Assembly (NCBI RefSeq): GCF_030651915.1
Contig: NZ_JAUSBV010000011.1
Span: forward strand, 2,501 to 66,500
Direction: 5' to 3'
Length of the DNA: 64,000 bases
Origin: Parvibaculum sp.
GTDB taxonomy: Bacteria; Pseudomonadota; Alphaproteobacteria; Parvibaculales; Parvibaculaceae
Made by a program: the position numbers and the translations under genes. The number at the start of each line of letters is the position of its first letter. Position 1 is the first letter of the stretch. Below, piece after piece: positions 1 to 11,759 of the stretch. Below the pieces are notes generated by a model. The model was given only the letters and a program-made list of their open reading frames with translations, was not told the DNA's origin and ran no database searches.

Positions 1-2
1 AG

Positions 3-1154
3 GTCGCGCTGGCCAGCGGCGAAACGCTGACGGAAGTGCTGGCCAAAGCCGGCGCCGACCGCATCGACGCCTATCACGCGGTCGCCGCGATAAGCGCGCA
101 TTACAGCCCGCGCAAGCTGCGCGCCGGCCAGGAAATCTCGCTGAGCTTCATGGAGCTCCCGGAAGACGCCGCGGCACTCGACGGCGAGGCGCCCGCAAAA
201 TATCTGACCGCGATCACGCTCCAGCCCGACATCGAACGCGCGATCGAGGTAACCCGCGACGCCGATGGCAGCTTCAGCGGCCGCGAGACCATGCGCGAAT
301 TCACCGAAGGCTTCGCCCGCGCCGCCGGCACCATCGACAACTCGCTCTTCCTCGATGGCGAGCGCGCCGGCCTGCCGCCCCAGATCATCGTCGAGATGAT
401 CCGCATGTATTCCTACAGCGTCGACTTCCAGCGCGAAATCCAGCCCGGCGACAAGTTCGAGGTCTATTTCAGCCGCAAGTTCGACGAAAACAACACCCCC
501 GTGAAAGCCGGCGACGTGCACTTTGCCTCGCTTTCGGTCGGCGGCAAGACGCACAAACTCTGGCGCTTCGATCCGGGCGACGGCGTCTGGGACTATTTCG
601 ACGAGAACGGCCAGAGCATGAAGAAGTTCCTGATGAAGACGCCGATCGATGGCGCGCGTCTCTCGTCGGGCTTCGGCATGCGCAAGCATCCGATCCTCGG
701 CTATTCGCGCCTGCATGGCGGCGTCGACTTCGCCGCGCCGACCGGCACGCCGATCTATGCGGCCGGCGACGGCACCGTGACGCGCGCCAACCGCTTCGGC
801 GGATATGGCAACTACATCTCGATTCGTCACGCCAACGGCTACGAAACGGCCTACGCGCATCTCAACGGTTTCGCGCGCGGCGTCCGCGCCGGAACGCGCG
901 TGCGGCAGGGCCAGGTGATCGGCTATGTCGGCTCGACCGGCGCCTCGACCGGCCCGCATCTTCACTACGAAGTGCATCTGAATGGCAAGAAGGCCAATCC
1001 GCTGGCGCTGAAGGTGCCGACCGGACGCAAGCTCGAAGGGGCGCAGCTCGCCGCCTTCAAGGCACAGCGCGAGACGCTCGCCACGCAGATGGCCGAAGCC
1101 CCGACCACGACCCGCATGGCTCGGGCCGGCGCCGATTCCGACACCGCCAACTGA
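3..1154 (+). CDS. M23 family metallopeptidase (LysM/OapA-like N-terminal part, 5' end outside window)
   Basis: Open frame runs from the window start (VALASGETLTEVLAKAGAD...); C-terminal M23 motifs SGFGMRKHPILGYSRLHGGVDFAAPTGTPIYAAGDG and GPHLHYEVHLNG. Confidence 0.9.
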   Translation, partial: VALASGETLTEVLAKAGADRIDAYHAVAAISAHYSPRKLRAGQEISLSFMELPEDAAALDGEAPAKYLTAITLQPDIERAIEVTRDADGSFSGRETMREFTEGFARAAGTIDNSLFLDGERAGLPPQIIVEMIRMYSYSVDFQREIQPGDKFEVYFSRKFDENNTPVKAGDVHFASLSVGGKTHKLWRFDPGDGVWDYFDENGQSMKKFLMKTPIDGARLSSGFGMRKHPILGYSRLHGGVDFAAPTGTPIYAAGDGTVTRANRFGGYGNYISIRHANGYETAYAHLNGFARGVRAGTRVRQGQVIGYVGSTGASTGPHLHYEVHLNGKKANPLALKVPTGRKLEGAQLAAFKAQRETLATQMAEAPTTTRMARAGADSDTAN

Positions 1155-1235
1155 GCAGACCATCCGGACACGGATGATCCACGGCAGGGCCCTTTTTCCC
1201 CGTTTTTGACAGCGGAATCGGCAGCAGACCCCCCT

Positions 1236-1268
1236 CTGTCACGAAACTGTCATAAAACTGTCACAAAG
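1236..1268 (+). promoter_or_regulatory. Pho box: three tandem 11-bp PhoB half-sites
   Basis: CTGTCACGAAA CTGTCATAAAA CTGTCACAAAG; the last two units match the PhoB consensus CTGTCATAWAWCTGTCAY. Confidence 0.6.
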
Positions 1269-1321
1269 GTCCGCGCGGCGCATTTATCCCCGCGCGACGG
1301 CCGACTTATCCCCGCATCGGC

Positions 1322-1432
1322 ACCGAATTCGGAGACGATCCCGGAGACCTGCGCGTAGATATACGAGGAGACCAATTCGGCGACGCGGAAGGAGACAAAT
1401 TCGGGGACGGGGACAGAGACAAATTTCGCACG
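1322..1432. repeat. Degenerate GGAGAC / AATTCGGNGAC repeat block
   Basis: CCGAATTCGGAGAC...CGGAGACC...GGAGACCAATTCGGCGACG...GGAGACAAATTCGGGGACGGGGACAGAGACAAATTT; the same words recur in a noncoding gap. Confidence 0.55.
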
Positions 1433-1459
1433 TTTTTTGTCACACCCGCCGCCCTCCCC

Positions 1460-2224
1460 TCACGCCCGGTTGATCGATACCCCGCCATCGACCGGCATCG
1501 CCGCACCGGTGACGAAGCTCGATGCGTCCGAGGCGAGAAAGAGCGCGGCCTGGGCAATCTCCTCCGGCACGGCGATGCGCTTCAGCGCATGCAGGCTCTC
1601 GACAAATGCATGGGCTTCCGGCGTCTGAGCGGCCGCGCGTCCCATCGGCGTGTCCGTGCCGCCGACGACCAGCGCATTGGCGCGAATGCGCTGCACGCCA
1701 TATTCGGCGGCGATGACGCGTGTGAGACCGACCAGACCCGCCTTGCTCGCCGCATAGGCCGCCATGCCGGGAAGCCCGACTTCATGGCCCACGATCGTCG
1801 AGGTGAAGACGATCGAGCCGCCGCCGCGCGCCAGCATGGCCGGGAGCTGATATTTGGCGCAGGCGAAAGCCGCGGTCAGGTTGACCTCGACCGTCTCGCG
1901 CCAGCCGGCGAGCGAGATGTCGGATGCCGGCGCCGTCTCGCCGAGCTGCCCGGCATTGTTGAGCGCGATATCGAGACCGCCGAAACGCCCGACGGCGGTT
2001 TCGGTGAGCGCGCGGGCAAGGCTTTCGTCGGCGATGTCGCCCGGACACGCAACGGCCTGGCCGCCATGCCCTTCTATCTCGGCGACGAGCGCGTCGAGTT
2101 CCACCGCGCGCCGCGCGGTGACGACGAGTTTCGCCCCCTGGCATGCAAACAGAAGCGCCGCCGCGCGGCCGATGCCCGAACTTGCACCCGTGACGATGGC
2201 AACCTTGCCTTCAAGAGCACTCAT
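1460..2224 (-). CDS. SDR family NAD(P)-dependent oxidoreductase
   Basis: MSALEGKVAIVTGASSGIGRAAALLF, NNAG, YAASKAGLVGLTR, C-terminal GAAMPVDGGVSI. Confidence 0.92.
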   Translation of the reverse strand: MSALEGKVAIVTGASSGIGRAAALLFACQGAKLVVTARRAVELDALVAEIEGHGGQAVACPGDIADESLARALTETAVGRFGGLDIALNNAGQLGETAPASDISLAGWRETVEVNLTAAFACAKYQLPAMLARGGGSIVFTSTIVGHEVGLPGMAAYAASKAGLVGLTRVIAAEYGVQRIRANALVVGGTDTPMGRAAAQTPEAHAFVESLHALKRIAVPEEIAQAALFLASDASSFVTGAAMPVDGGVSINRA

Positions 2225-2321
2225 GATTTTCTCCTTCGCGTGTCCGTGTGGGGACGGCGAAGGTGAGGCGGCAGCGAGATGTTGTCTGGCCGGAAACGGA
2301 CGCCGCACCGAACGCAGAAAC

Positions 2322-2356
2322 AAAAAGGCCGCCGGAAATCCGGCGGCCTTTGTTTT
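2322..2356 (-). terminator. Rho-independent terminator downstream of clpB
   Basis: aaggccgccgg-aaat-ccggcggcctt hairpin flanked by A-run and T-rich sequence on the two sides. Confidence 0.8.
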
Positions 2357-2373
2357 GTAGGGGCGTGGGAGCG

Positions 2374-5001
<2,628 letters not shown>

Positions 5002-5090
5002 GTGTCGTCCTTTCAAGCACGCCCCGGACGAAATCCGTGCGCCTTATCCCAATCCCGGCCCGGCCCTCGAAAGGCACCGGCCCCAACCGG

Positions 5091-5119
5091 ATATTGGTGT
5101 TGCTTATCGGTCACACAAG
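5091..5119 (-). promoter_or_regulatory. Putative heat-shock sigma (RpoH-type) promoter of clpB
   Basis: Minus strand CTTGTG-N17-CAATAT upstream of clpB resembles alphaproteobacterial RpoH CTTGAA-N17-CCATAT-like sites. Confidence 0.35.
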
Positions 5120-5198
5120 AGGCAATCTCCTGCCAGTTTGTCGCAGAAACCTGCCGAATTCGTGAACAAAGGCAGCGGAAAAACAGGGCGGGCGAGGC

Positions 5199-5969
5199 AT
5201 GGGAGACGGTGCGGCGATCGTGAACCTCTATCGCTACCCGGTCAAAGGGCTTTCGCCGGAGCCGCTCGACCGGGTCCGGCTCGAAAAAGGCGAGACCTTC
5301 CCGTTCGACCGCGCCTTCGCCATCGAGAACGGCTCGGCCGACTTCGATCCCGCGGCGCCGAAGCACTTCCCGAAGATCAAGTTCCTGATGCTGATGAAAA
5401 ACGAGCGGTTGGCGAAGCTGAAGACCCGTTTCGACGACGCCACGACGACGCTGCATGTGACGCTGGAGGGCCGCGAACGCCTGGCCGCCAATCTGATGAC
5501 GGCGGAGGGCCGCGCGGCGCTGGAGGCTTTCATGGCCGACTATATGGCGGACGAATTGCGCGGACCGCCGCGCCTTGCCCATGCACCGGGTTTTTCGCAT
5601 TCCGACGCACCGGCGAAACTGGTCTCGATCATCAATCTCGCCAGCGTGCGGGCGCTGGAGGAGAAAATCGGCCGCAAGATCGATCCGCTGCGTTTTCGCG
5701 GCAATGTCTATCTGGAGGGGCTCGCCCCCTTCGAGGATCACGACTGGGTGGAGCGGCGCTTCCGGATCGGCGAGGCGGGCTTCAAGGGCGTTCACAAGAC
5801 GGTGCGCTGCGCGGCGACCAATGTCGATCCGGTGAGCGGCGCCCGCGACATGGAAATCCCGGCCGCGCTGATGCGCCACTGGGGCCATGCCGATCTCGGC
5901 CTTTATGCCCATGTGAAATCGCCGGGCACGATCCGGCCCGGCGACAAACTCATGTTGGAAGACGCATAG
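5199..5969 (+). CDS. MOSC domain-containing protein
   Basis: YRYPVKGLSPEPLDRVRLEKGETFPFDRAFAI N-terminus and conserved late CAATNVDP segment typical of MOSC proteins. Confidence 0.85.
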   Translation: MGDGAAIVNLYRYPVKGLSPEPLDRVRLEKGETFPFDRAFAIENGSADFDPAAPKHFPKIKFLMLMKNERLAKLKTRFDDATTTLHVTLEGRERLAANLMTAEGRAALEAFMADYMADELRGPPRLAHAPGFSHSDAPAKLVSIINLASVRALEEKIGRKIDPLRFRGNVYLEGLAPFEDHDWVERRFRIGEAGFKGVHKTVRCAATNVDPVSGARDMEIPAALMRHWGHADLGLYAHVKSPGTIRPGDKLMLEDA

Positions 5970-5977
5970 CCCGAAAG

Positions 5978-6670
5978 TCAGTCGCCCGGTGCGACCTCGG
6001 GCGTCGTGACGGGTGCATCGCTGCCACCGCCTTCGGCCCGCGCTTCGTCGTTGCGGGGCTCGCCCTGCCCTTCGCCACGCGGACGGCGGCGGCGGCCCTG
6101 ACGGCGGCGCGGCTGCTGGCCTTCGCCCTGCTCGCCTTGCGGCTGCTCGCCCTGCCGGTCCGCCAGCTGACGATCCGGCTGCCGGTCGTCACCCTCGTCG
6201 TCATCGCCGATGTCGGGATTCTGCCGGTGCTGACCGCCATTCACCTGACCGCCACCCTGCTGCCCATTGCCGTTGCCAGCCGGCTGGTGCCAAGGCTGGC
6301 CCGGATGACGCGGTTGCGGCTGATTGTCGGCCGTGAAATCGGTCTCTTCCTCCTCGTCCTCCGGCGGACGATAGGCCAGACTGCTCGGCGACCGGGTCTG
6401 CCCCTCCTGCCCCGTCTGGGCAGCCATCAGCAGCCGGTAATAGTGCTCTGCATGCTGAAAGTAGTTTTCGGCCATCACGCGGTCGCCGGCCGAGATCGCA
6501 TCGCGCGCAAGCTGCTGATACTTCTCACAGACCGTCGCGGCCGTACCGCGGACCTTCACATCCGGCCCGTTGCTGTCATAGGCGCGGTTGGCCGAATGTT
6601 GCGGCCTGCCATTATTGCTGCGTCCACCGCGTCCGCGCGAGCGCTTGGCGTTGTTTTGCCCTTGCCTCAT
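5978..6670 (-). CDS. DUF4167 domain-containing protein
   Basis: MRQGQNNAKRSRGRGGRSNNGRPQHSANRAYDSNGPDVKVRGTAATVCEKYQQLARDAISAGDRVMAENYFQHAEHYYRLL. Confidence 0.88.
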   Translation of the reverse strand: MRQGQNNAKRSRGRGGRSNNGRPQHSANRAYDSNGPDVKVRGTAATVCEKYQQLARDAISAGDRVMAENYFQHAEHYYRLLMAAQTGQEGQTRSPSSLAYRPPEDEEEETDFTADNQPQPRHPGQPWHQPAGNGNGQQGGGQVNGGQHRQNPDIGDDDEGDDRQPDRQLADRQGEQPQGEQGEGQQPRRRQGRRRRPRGEGQGEPRNDEARAEGGGSDAPVTTPEVAPGD

Positions 6671-6838
6671 ATGATCTGATTTCTCGTCATTGGTTACGCC
6701 GGAATCCTGTTCAAAGCCCGTCCGCCACTCCGGCCGCAGGGTCCGTTTCCGAACCGCGCGCCCGCGCGAGTGGACTTCCCCAGCACACACAGACTTCCGG
6801 CCTGATCGGCGCGGCCCGTTTGGATGCTAAGAAGTTCT

Positions 6839-6905
6839 GGCCCGGTATCCTTGCCCAGCCCCTGGGCACCGACGGATACGTTCGGGCGACTACCTTGTCC
6901 GGGCC
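6839..6905. ncRNA. Nested inverted-repeat structured RNA candidate (leader or sRNA)
   Basis: GGCCCGG/CCGGGCC, GTATCC/GGATAC and TGCCCAG-CCC-CTGGGCA nest inside each other in the prmC-DUF4167 gap. Confidence 0.4.
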
Positions 6906-7106
6906 ACCTCAAGCGCCACCGAACCCTGCCCGATCAACGGATTTTCCGCCCCGGGCATATCCCTCTTCTCGGAAGACGGTCTTCATATCGGAGGAGGGGG
7001 TTCGAAGAGCGAGGCGATACCGGCTCGGCTCATTGTCCCTGTAACAAACCTAGCCGCTGAGACGCCGGATTCCAAACGATTTCTTTCCGTCCCGATAAAG
7101 GAAATT

Positions 7107-7969
7107 TCAGCCTTTGCGCCGTTTTGCGGGCGCCAACCCTGCGACAAGGACGCGCGGCACACCGGCCAGGTCCGCAACGGTGCGCGTTGTCGCGAATCCG
7201 GCCGCTTCGAAAAGCGCCGCCACTGCCGCCGCTTGGCCGATGCCGAGCTCGATTACGGCATGACCGCCCGGTTTCAGAACCGGCGGCAGGGCAAGGGCGA
7301 GCGCGCGATAGGCATCGAGCCCGTCGGCGCCGCCATCGAGCGCGCGACGCGGATCGTGGTCGCGCACATCCCGGTCGAGCGCGGCGATGTCGGCGCTGGC
7401 GATATAAGGCGGATTGGAAATCACCAGATCGAACAGACCCGCGACGCCGGCCGTCCAGTCGGCCTGCAGAAATTCGGCGCGCGGCACCAGACCGAGATCC
7501 ACCGCATTGCGCTGTGCGACGGCGAGCGCATCGGCCGAAATATCGACGCCGAGACCGCGCGCATCGGCGCGCTCGTGAAGCACGGCCAGCAGCAGGCAAC
7601 CCGAGCCCGTGCCGAGATCGAGGATGCGCGGCGCCTCGATCCCGCGCAGCAGATCGAGCGCGGCGGCAACCAGCGTTTCGCTGTCGGGGCGCGGATCGAG
7701 CACGGCGGGCGTGACCGCAAATTCGAGACCCCAGAATTCGCGCCGGCCCAGAATGCGCGCGACCGGCTCGCCGGCGAGACGCCGCGCCTCGAAGGAGGCA
7801 AGTACCGCCTCTTCCGCCGCGGTGATGAAGGCGCCGGGTTCGCGGATCATCTCGATTTCGCTCGCCCCCGTTACGCCGCGCATCAGCAGCCGCGCATCGA
7901 GCTCAGGCGTCGGAAGCCCCGCCTGCTTCAACCGCCAACCCAGCATCCGGGCCGCATGGTCGCGCGTAT

Positions 7970-7973
<4 letters not shown>
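7107..7973 (-). CDS. prmC: Peptide chain release factor N(5)-glutamine methyltransferase
   Basis: [17 protein letters not shown] motif, NPPY catalytic motif, adjacent to prfA. Confidence 0.95.
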
Positions 7974-9037
<1,064 letters not shown>

Positions 9038-9095
9038 GTCGGACAAGGAACCTGGCGAATGAGGAGGCAAAAGACGGGAACGAAAACCGGCCTCG

Positions 9096-10244
9096 CTAGG
9101 CGCCGGCCAGCGCCTTCGGCTCGGCGGCCGCTTCGGCCGCTTCGCGCTCGGCGTCTATTTCCTTCGCCTTGGCCTCAACCAGTTCGACGAGATGTTCGAC
9201 GATCTCCTCGTTGCGAATCTTGTGGTCGGTGAGGCCTGCGAGATAGACCATGCCCGCGCCCGCGCCGCCGCCGGTGAAACCGATATCGGTCTGCTCGGCC
9301 TCGCCGGGCCCGTTGACGACGCAGCCGATCACCGACAGCGTCATCGGCGTCGCGATATGGGCAAGACGCTCCTCGAGCACCTTGACCGTGCCGATAACGT
9401 CGAAGCCCTGCCGCGCGCAGGAGGGGCAGGAAATGATGGTGACGCCGCGATGGCGCAGGCCAAGCGATTTCAGAATGTCGAAGCCGACCTTGACCTCCTC
9501 GACCGGATCGGCCGAGAGCGAAACGCGGATCGTGTCGCCGATGCCGCTCCAGAGCAGCATGCCGAGGCCGATGGCGGATTTGACCGTGCCGGTCATCAGC
9601 CCGCCCGCCTCGGTGACGCCGATATGGAGCGGGCAGTCGATGGCCTCGGCCAATTGCTGATAGGCGGCGACCGTCAGGAACGGATCGGAGGCTTTGACGC
9701 TGATCTTGAATTCGTGGAAATCGTGATCCTGCAGGATGCGCGCGTGGTCGAGCGCGCTTTCGACCATCGCCTCGGGACAAGGCTCGCCATACTTCTCCAG
9801 CAGGTCACGTTCCAGCGAACCGGCATTGACGCCGATGCGCATGGAGCAGCCATGATCCTTGGCCGCCTGGATGACATCGCGCACCCGCGCTTCCGAACCG
9901 ATATTGCCCGGATTGATGCGCAGGCAGGCGGCACCCGCCTGCGCCGCCTCGATGGCGCGGCGGTAGTGGAAATGAATATCGGCGACGATCGGGATTTTGG
10001 TGGCGCGGACGATTTCGCCAAGCGCCGCGGTCGAGGCCTCGTCGGGACAGGAAACACGCACGATGTCGCAGCCCGCTTCCTCGATGCGGCGGATCTGTTC
10101 GATCGTCGCCTTTGCATCCGAGGTCAGCGTGTTGGTCATGGTCTGGACGGAAATCGGCGCATCGCCCCCCACCGGCACCGATCCCACATGGATCTGCCGG
10201 CTGGGACGGCGCGCGATGTCGCGCCAGGGTCTGATGCTGCTCAT
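9096..10244 (-). CDS. ispG: 4-hydroxy-3-methylbut-2-enyl diphosphate synthase (IspG/GcpE)
   Basis: [53 protein letters not shown]. Confidence 0.96.
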   Translation of the reverse strand: MSSIRPWRDIARRPSRQIHVGSVPVGGDAPISVQTMTNTLTSDAKATIEQIRRIEEAGCDIVRVSCPDEASTAALGEIVRATKIPIVADIHFHYRRAIEAAQAGAACLRINPGNIGSEARVRDVIQAAKDHGCSMRIGVNAGSLERDLLEKYGEPCPEAMVESALDHARILQDHDFHEFKISVKASDPFLTVAAYQQLAEAIDCPLHIGVTEAGGLMTGTVKSAIGLGMLLWSGIGDTIRVSLSADPVEEVKVGFDILKSLGLRHRGVTIISCPSCARQGFDVIGTVKVLEERLAHIATPMTLSVIGCVVNGPGEAEQTDIGFTGGGAGAGMVYLAGLTDHKIRNEEIVEHLVELVEAKAKEIDAEREAAEAAAEPKALAGA

Positions 10245-10369
10245 GACTTCACGATCCGTCCGTTCACTGGACGTTATGCCGAAAAAAACCTGCAAGGCGC
10301 CGCGCATGACGCCGCCTTGCTCATCCTCATATCAGAATATCAGAAATGCGGCGTTTCCGTGAAAGCCGT

Positions 10370-11497
10370 CTATTCGACCGCCGTATCACCCGTAACGGTG
10401 TCCGCGACCGCGGGTTTCGGCATCCCCGCCAGCAGATCGGCCACATAGAGCGACTTGCCGGTCAGGACCAGTGTCGGCGGGCCGGCAAGGCCCAGCGACT
10501 GGCCATCGACCATCAGTTCGAAGGCGCTGGCATCGCGCGCCACGAGAATGACGCCCGGCTGGCTCGGCGCGCGATAGCTGTCGCCGGCCTGGAAAACCCG
10601 CTCGATCAGCACCTTGCCCGCCGCATCCTCGACCCGAATCCACGCGCCGCTGCGCCGCGCACGCACGACGACACGGCCATCGACATTCTCGGCGCCATAA
10701 GGCGTGCCGTCCGGCAAGGGCGGCAACACGGTCGAAATTTCCTCGGAAAGCGCCGCCAGTTCCATCTCCTCGACCGCCGCTTCGGCGGCCTCGGCCTCGG
10801 CTTCCTCGCCGCTGATGCGCGCCGGCTCGTATACGCTTTCAGGCGCAAGCACCGCATCGGCGGACGGCGCCGGCGCAATGCCTGAAACACGCACCGCCGG
10901 CACATCGCCCACGCCCGGCGTCGATGCCGAAGCGCTGTCGCCGCGCGGTGAAACGGCACTGCCCGGACCGGCCGGCACGGTTTCCGCGACCGGGCGCTCA
11001 AGCGTCGCCGGTCCACGCACGGCCATCATTTCGTCGGTCGATTTCGTCAACAGCCAGCCGCCATAGGCACCGGCCGTGACGACGGCCAGCACGATCAGGA
11101 ACATGCCTTTCGGCAGACGCCGCTCTTCGGCCATGTCGGGGAATCCCGGATCGGCGATGATCGCCGCCACATCGTCCAGTTCAGCCTTGTAGCGTTCGAC
11201 GACAAGGCGGCTGTCGAGACCGAGATATTCCGCATAGGAACGAACGAAGCCGATGGCATAGGCGCGCGCCGGCAAATCCGCGTTGCGGCCTTCCTCGATG
11301 GCCTCAAGCTGGCTGCGGCTGATGCGAAGGAATTGTGAGATCGAGCGCAGATCCTCACCGCGGCGCAAGCGCACATTGCGCAGTTCGGCACCCACCGTGT
11401 CGGCCGTGTCCGGCAATTCATTGGTGATGTCGCGCAGATGCAATCTGCGTCGTGCGTCCGGCCGCTCTTCGGTGGGCAGCATCGTGACCTTGTTCAT
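10370..11497 (-). CDS. RodZ-like helix-turn-helix / DUF4115 membrane protein
   Basis: N-terminal HTH (GAELRNVRLRRGEDLRSISQFLRISRSQLEAIEEG), one TM segment, C-terminal RGAWIRVEDAAGKVLIERVFQAGDSYR-type DUF4115 domain. Confidence 0.85.
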   Translation of the reverse strand: MNKVTMLPTEERPDARRRLHLRDITNELPDTADTVGAELRNVRLRRGEDLRSISQFLRISRSQLEAIEEGRNADLPARAYAIGFVRSYAEYLGLDSRLVVERYKAELDDVAAIIADPGFPDMAEERRLPKGMFLIVLAVVTAGAYGGWLLTKSTDEMMAVRGPATLERPVAETVPAGPGSAVSPRGDSASASTPGVGDVPAVRVSGIAPAPSADAVLAPESVYEPARISGEEAEAEAAEAAVEEMELAALSEEISTVLPPLPDGTPYGAENVDGRVVVRARRSGAWIRVEDAAGKVLIERVFQAGDSYRAPSQPGVILVARDASAFELMVDGQSLGLAGPPTLVLTGKSLYVADLLAGMPKPAVADTVTGDTAVE

Positions 11498-11759
11498 CTG
11501 TTTAGGCTCTTCTTCCCCGAACGGAGCCATCCCGAACCGCAATTTTCTCGTCAAAGGGTACTGCGAATGACCGTCGGCGCTTGAAAACGACACACCGGCC
11601 CCCGAGCCGGTCCGACAACATCCACCCAATGCGTCTGATAGCCCAGAATAGAACAAAACTGTTGACAAACTGCAACCACGGAATGCGCCAAACCCCTTTT
11701 CCGGCCTTGGATTTCGGCCTTCGAGCCCGGACCGGGGCGCCCGCGGGCGCCCGCGCGCC

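Noticed and set aside
6985-7030. tRNA T-arm-like ggttcgaa
   Set aside because: No acceptor stem, anticodon arm or CCA-compatible pairing could be built around it.
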